DNA from: Acidobacteriota bacterium
GTDB lineage: Bacteria; Acidobacteriota; Vicinamibacteria; Vicinamibacterales; 2-12-FULL-66-21
NCBI GenBank assembly: GCA_013362195.1
Contig: JABFWM010000332.1
Span: forward strand, 1 to 8,812
DNA length: 8,812 nucleotides
Direction of reading: 5' to 3'
Part shown: in pieces, positions 6,544-8,812 of the stretch
Position numbering within the stretch: position 1 is the first letter of the stretch
Layout of the letters: each line of letters opens with the position of its first letter
Notes under the pieces: model-generated
Told to the model about the DNA's origin: nothing
Seen by the model: only the letters and a program-made list of their open reading frames with translations
Database searches by the model: none
Translations under genes and position numbers: made by a program

Positions 6544-7519
6544 GGGGCGCCTCCTCAGGCGTGGCGGCGCTCTCCGGTGCGGCGGCCGCCGGTTCCTCGG
6601 TCGTCACCTGGAGGAACACGTCCTCGAGGCTCATGCGCATGGGCCGCAGCTCCAGCAGGCCCCATCCGCGCGTCACGATGTCGCGCGCGAGATCGCGGCG
6701 GACGTCGCGGCCGCGCTCGCTCTCCACTTCATAGGCGCCGCTCGCGCGCATCTCGGCCGGCTGCACGCGCGTCACGCCGGGGAGCGCGGCGAGCGCTGAC
6801 GTCACGTCGGCGCCGGGCGCGTCCACGTGCACGTACAACGTTTCCGCCCCCTGCAGGCGCGCGGTCAGGTTCTCCGGGGTATCGACCGCGACCACCCGCC
6901 CCTTGTTGATGATGACGACGCGCTGGCAGGTCTGCGACACCTCGGGGAGGATGTGCGTGCTCAGGACGATCGTGTGATCGCCCGCGAGGCCGCGAATGAG
7001 ATCGCGCGTCTCGATGATCTGCTTCGGATCGAGGCCCGCCGTGGGCTCGTCGAGGATCAGCACTTCCGGGTTGTGCAGGATCGCCTGCGCGAGGCCGACC
7101 CGTTGACGATAGCCCTTCGAGAGCTTCCCGCAGTGCCGCGACGCCATGTCGGAGACGCGGGTGCGGCGCATCACGGCCTCGACGCGGGTGCGCCGCTCGT
7201 TCGACGACACCCCTTTGATGCGCGCGACGAAATCGAGGTACTCGCGCACCGTCATATCGGGATAGAGCGGCGGCGTCTCGGGGAGATAGCCGGTGCGGCG
7301 CTTGGCCTCGAGCGGGTGCTCGAAGACGTCGAACCCGGCCACGGTCGCGCGTCCTTCCGAGGCGGGCATGTAGCCCGTGAGGATGCGCATGGTGGTGGTC
7401 TTGCCGGCGCCGTTCGGGCCGAGAAAGCCCAGAATTTCGCCGCGCTCGACGCGGAAGCTCACGTCGTCGACGGCCGTGACTCGGCCGTACCGCTTCGTGA
7501 GGTGTTGGACCTCGATCAC
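6536..7519 (-). CDS. ABC transporter ATP-binding protein, GldA-like
   Basis: This 327-residue nucleotide-binding subunit powers the ABC-2 transporter encoded downstream. All expected motifs are intact: Walker A GPNGAGKTT (34-42), Q-loop position with Glu in YLPE (78-81), signature LSKGYRQR (133-140), Walker B VLILDEPTAGLDP (153-165) and the switch His in STH (187-189). YLPE in place of a Q-loop Gln, together with LSKGYRQRVG, is typical of the GldA/NosF-like branch. A small C-terminal domain (about 205-305) follows, ending with LEDVFLQVT, then a low-complexity Ala/Glu/Pro tail (about 309-327) of no known role. The start is GTG 7519, supported by GGGAGAA six bases upstream. It is the first gene of the minus-strand operon, behind the promoter at 7574-7603. 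Confidence 0.93.
   Translation of the reverse strand: MIEVQHLTKRYGRVTAVDDVSFRVERGEILGFLGPNGAGKTTTMRILTGYMPASEGRATVAGFDVFEHPLEAKRRTGYLPETPPLYPDMTVREYLDFVARIKGVSSNERRTRVEAVMRRTRVSDMASRHCGKLSKGYRQRVGLAQAILHNPEVLILDEPTAGLDPKQIIETRDLIRGLAGDHTIVLSTHILPEVSQTCQRVVIINKGRVVAVDTPENLTARLQGAETLYVHVDAPGADVTSALAALPGVTRVQPAEMRASGAYEVESERGRDVRRDLARDIVTRGWGLLELRPMRMSLEDVFLQVTTEEPAAAAPESAATPEEAPRA
6550..6556 (-). promoter_or_regulatory. Shine-Dalgarno for permease, inside ATPase gene
   Basis: GAGGAGG, read on the minus strand, lies six bases before GTG 6543 within the last codons of the ATPase gene (the GluGlu of PEEAPRA). It decides the permease start in favour of GTG over ATG 6531, and couples the two reading frames. 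Confidence 0.75.
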
Positions 7520-7525
7520 GCAGAG

Positions 7526-7532
7526 TTCTCCC
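7526..7532 (-). promoter_or_regulatory. Shine-Dalgarno for ABC ATPase
   Basis: GGGAGAA on the minus strand ends six bases before GTG 7519. It fixes the GTG as start and shows that this operon's mRNA has a leader of about 48 nt, unlike the apparently leaderless transcripts elsewhere in the window. Confidence 0.65.
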
Positions 7533-7573
7533 TAATCTATAGAGCAGAAAGCTTATAAGGGGGCCAAACCCGG

Positions 7574-7603
7574 ATCCTAACGGGACGCGGAAAATCATGT
7601 CAA
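7574..7603 (-). promoter_or_regulatory. Sigma70-like promoter of the ABC operon
   Basis: On the minus strand, TTGACA (7603-7598) is a perfect -35 box. Eighteen bases later TAGGAT (7579-7574) matches TATAAT at four of six positions. Transcription would start near 7567, about 48 nt before GTG 7519. A small palindrome, CTTATAAG (7552-7559), lies in the leader and could be an operator, but nothing shows this. Confidence 0.7.
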
Positions 7604-7700
7604 GGGACCTGCGTCAGACGCCGCATGGCCGGCGACGGTCGGGCGCGGCATCCGCCGACCGAGCCGGACCTCGCGGGACGTCGGCACACGCGCGGGGCTG
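7604..7700. other. Divergent intergenic spacer with imperfect hairpin
   Basis: This is the stretch between the two divergent promoters. It contains CGGTCGG (7636-7642) facing CCGACCG (7655-7661), flanked by CCGG at 7629-7632 and 7664-7667. That makes an imperfect inverted repeat in very GC-rich sequence. It could be a terminator-like insulator or a binding site, but it may also be chance in DNA of this composition. No reading frame here is convincing. Confidence 0.3.
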
Positions 7701-7732
7701 TTGACTGATACCTGAGCATGTGTTCATATATT
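7701..7732 (+). promoter_or_regulatory. Promoter and ArsR/SmtB-type operator
   Basis: TTGACT (7701-7706, five of six for -35) and TATATT (7727-7732, five of six for -10) are separated by 20 bp. Between and over them lies TGAGCA-TG-TGTTCA (7713-7726), an inverted repeat with one mismatched pair out of six. It extends after a two-base break to ATA (7708-7710) and TAT (7729-7731). This resembles the 12-2-12 operators of ArsR/SmtB repressors. Binding would cover the promoter and block polymerase. The -10 box ends eight bases before ATG 7741, so the mRNA is probably leaderless. Confidence 0.7.
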
Positions 7733-7740
7733 CAGAGATC

Positions 7741-8127
7741 ATGGCCGAACCTTCCAAGCTGACGCTGGCGTCCGAGGCGCCCTGCGACGTCGAGCACCTC
7801 GACCCGAACGCCACCGAAGCGCGCCGCGCCCGGTTGATCCCCGCGGGCGCCGCCGAGGCGCTCGCCGAAACGTTCCGCGTCCTCGGCGATCCGACCCGTG
7901 TCCGCATCATCGAAGTGCTCGCGGGCGGCGAGCTGTGCGTGTGCGATATCGCGTCGCTCGTCGAGATCAGCGAATCGGCGGTGTCGCACCAGCTGCGGCT
8001 GCTCCGGAACATGCGGCTCGTGCGCGCGCGCCGCGCCGGGCGCCAGGTGTATTACACGCTCGACGATCGGCACATCCTCAGCCTCTTTCAGCAGGGCCTG
8101 CGGCACGTCACCGAGGAGCGCCGCTGA
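7741..8127 (+). CDS. ArsR/SmtB metal-responsive repressor, CadC/ZiaR-like
   Basis: This 128-residue winged-helix repressor should bind the operator just upstream and leave DNA when metal binds. The helix-turn-helix core runs about 40-107, with VLGDPTRVRIIEVL (47-60), the recognition region SESAVSHQLRLLR (77-89) and the wing VRARRAGRQVYYTL (94-107). ELCVCD (64-69) gives Cys66 and Cys68, the alpha-3N metal site seen in CadC and ZiaR. The N-terminal arm adds only one Cys (15) plus His19. The C-terminal helix carries Asp109, His111, His122 and Glu125, with the same spacing as the SmtB alpha-5 zinc ligands (D104, H106, H117, E120). Zn, Cd or Pb sensing is likely. ATG 7741 is chosen; the in-frame GTG at 7720 lies within the operator, upstream of the -10 box. 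The stop overlaps the ATPase start by one base (TGATG). Confidence 0.92.
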   Translation: MAEPSKLTLASEAPCDVEHLDPNATEARRARLIPAGAAEALAETFRVLGDPTRVRIIEVLAGGELCVCDIASLVEISESAVSHQLRLLRNMRLVRARRAGRQVYYTLDDRHILSLFQQGLRHVTEERR

Positions 8128-8812
8128 TGGCCGCGTGCCAGGTCTGCGAAGTCCACGCGGAGTCCGTCTTCAAAGTCGAAGGGATGGACTGCCACGAGGA
8201 AGTCGCGATCCTCGAGCGGCGGCTGAAGAAGCTGGCCGGACTCGAGGCGCTCGCCGCCGACGTCCTGGGCCAGCGCGTCACGATCAAGTACGACGCCGCG
8301 AAGCTCAGTACGTCGGCGATTGCCGAGGCGGTTGCGCAAACCGGGATGCGCGCGTGGCTCGAACACGAACAGCCGATCGGCGGCGCGCCGAGCGCGGCCA
8401 CGCGCCTGACCTTTGTCCTCGTTTCCGGCATGGCCGTCGGCGCCGGGCTCGCGCTCGACTACGCGGGGGTCGATCGCCGCGCGGCCGTTGCCGTCTACGC
8501 GCTCGCGATTTTGTCGGGCGGCGCCTATACCGTGCGCCGCGCGATCCATGCGGCACGATCGCTGGCCCTCGACATCAACGTCCTGATGCTGGTCGCCGTC
8601 GCCGGCGCGATGCTGCTCGGGCAATGGGGCGAAGGGGCGTCGGTCGTGTTCCTGTTCGCCCTCGCACAGCTGCTCGAAGCGCGCGCCATGGAGCGCGCGC
8701 GTGGCGCGATCAGCGCGCTGATGGATCTCGCGCCGGCTGACGCCGTGCGTCTGCGCGGCGGCGTGGAAGAGCGCGTCGCCGTTGACGACGTGCGCGTCGG
8801 GGACCGTGTCCT
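8127..8812 (+). CDS. P1B-type heavy-metal ATPase, N-terminal part
   Basis: The gene runs off the window; 228 codons are visible, a third or less of the usual length. The product should pump Zn, Cd or Pb out across the inner membrane. The N-terminus has a CxxC (Cys4, Cys7) and His10, then one heavy-metal-associated domain (about 14-77) with GMDC (19-22). The usual second Cys of GMDCxxC is Glu25, a variant found in some Zn/Cd/Pb pumps. Hydrophobic segments at about 94-111, 119-136, 152-166 and 170-185 fit the first four helices of P1B pumps. LMDLAP (198-203) and VRVGDRV (222-228) mark the start of the actuator domain. The CPC metal site, DKTG phosphorylation site and ATP-binding domain lie beyond 8812, so metal choice is inferred from the partner repressor. 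ATG 8127 overlaps the repressor's TGA, indicating a coupled two-gene operon. Confidence 0.9.
   Translation, partial: MAACQVCEVHAESVFKVEGMDCHEEVAILERRLKKLAGLEALAADVLGQRVTIKYDAAKLSTSAIAEAVAQTGMRAWLEHEQPIGGAPSAATRLTFVLVSGMAVGAGLALDYAGVDRRAAVAVYALAILSGGAYTVRRAIHAARSLALDINVLMLVAVAGAMLLGQWGEGASVVFLFALAQLLEARAMERARGAISALMDLAPADAVRLRGGVEERVAVDDVRVGDRV

Noticed and set aside
6729..7598. Minus-strand 289-codon frame overlapping the ABC ATPase
   Set aside because: Arg/His-rich shadow in a different frame; the ATPase frame holds every nucleotide-binding motif.
7629..7667. Terminator or structured RNA in the divergent spacer
   Set aside because: The inverted repeat is short and broken, has no U-tract, and could arise by chance in sequence this rich in GC; kept only as a low-confidence note.
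7720..7740. Upstream GTG start for the ArsR-type repressor
   Set aside because: The GTG lies within the operator palindrome and upstream of the likely -10 box, so it would not be in the mRNA if that promoter is used; the added residues match nothing in the family.
7898..8740. Plus-strand 280-codon frame spanning the repressor and pump genes
   Set aside because: Ser/Arg/Ala-rich shadow crossing two real genes in another frame; the pump frame from 8127 shows HMA and membrane segments.

Overview
The window is GC-rich chromosomal DNA with strongly GC-biased third codon positions. It probably comes from an acidobacterium of the Vicinamibacteria type. That assignment is an inference from three things: a TACAAT box placed just before a start codon with no leader, two families of short intergenic repeats (TGTGTTCTTCTGTGG-like and CTTCCGCCTTCAGGCGGAAG-like), and a Gld-type ABC cassette followed by a DUF4340 gene. 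No rRNA, tRNA, transposase, phage gene or CRISPR array is visible.

Layout. Positions 1-302 hold no convincing gene; most of it (121-290) is an approximately 41-bp tandem repeat running up to the promoter of a plus-strand gene for a membrane-anchored HEAT-repeat protein (303-1103). Positions 1104-1264 form a repeat-filled spacer between converging genes, with a 20-bp tandem repeat and two hairpin palindromes. On the minus strand lies a PBP4-type D-Ala-D-Ala carboxypeptidase (dacB, 1265-2794), whose start sits at the tip of an 86-bp imperfect inverted repeat. Upstream of it, also on the minus strand, are four tightly packed genes in transcription order: ABC ATPase (7519-6536), ABC-2 permease (6543-5782), GldG-like auxiliary protein (5779-4193) and DUF4340 protein (4190-2886). 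Overlaps or gaps of 2-8 nt and Shine-Dalgarno sequences inside upstream genes indicate one operon, read from a good sigma70-like promoter at 7574-7603.

Divergently, from about 7700, a metal-resistance unit begins: an ArsR/SmtB repressor (7741-8127) overlapping by 1 nt (TGATG) a P1B-type heavy-metal ATPase that runs off the window end (8127-8812). The repressor carries the CadC/ZiaR ELCVCD motif and a complete SmtB-type alpha-5 ligand set. A 12-2-12-like inverted repeat lies between its likely -35 and -10 boxes. The expected circuit is repression of both genes until Zn, Cd or Pb binds the repressor, after which the ATPase exports the metal.

How the genes work together. The ATPase and permease would form an exporter-like ABC-2 complex. 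The GldG-like protein, a membrane-tethered protein with a large soluble domain, and the DUF4340 protein are its probable accessory subunits; the substrate is unknown. dacB acts on periplasmic peptidoglycan and may or may not be co-transcribed. The most useful points for follow-up are the dual-site metal sensor with its operator inside an over-long promoter spacer, the three-fold internal repeat of the DUF4340 protein, the inverted repeat across the dacB start, and the intergenic repeat families. I see no evidence for a wholly new system.
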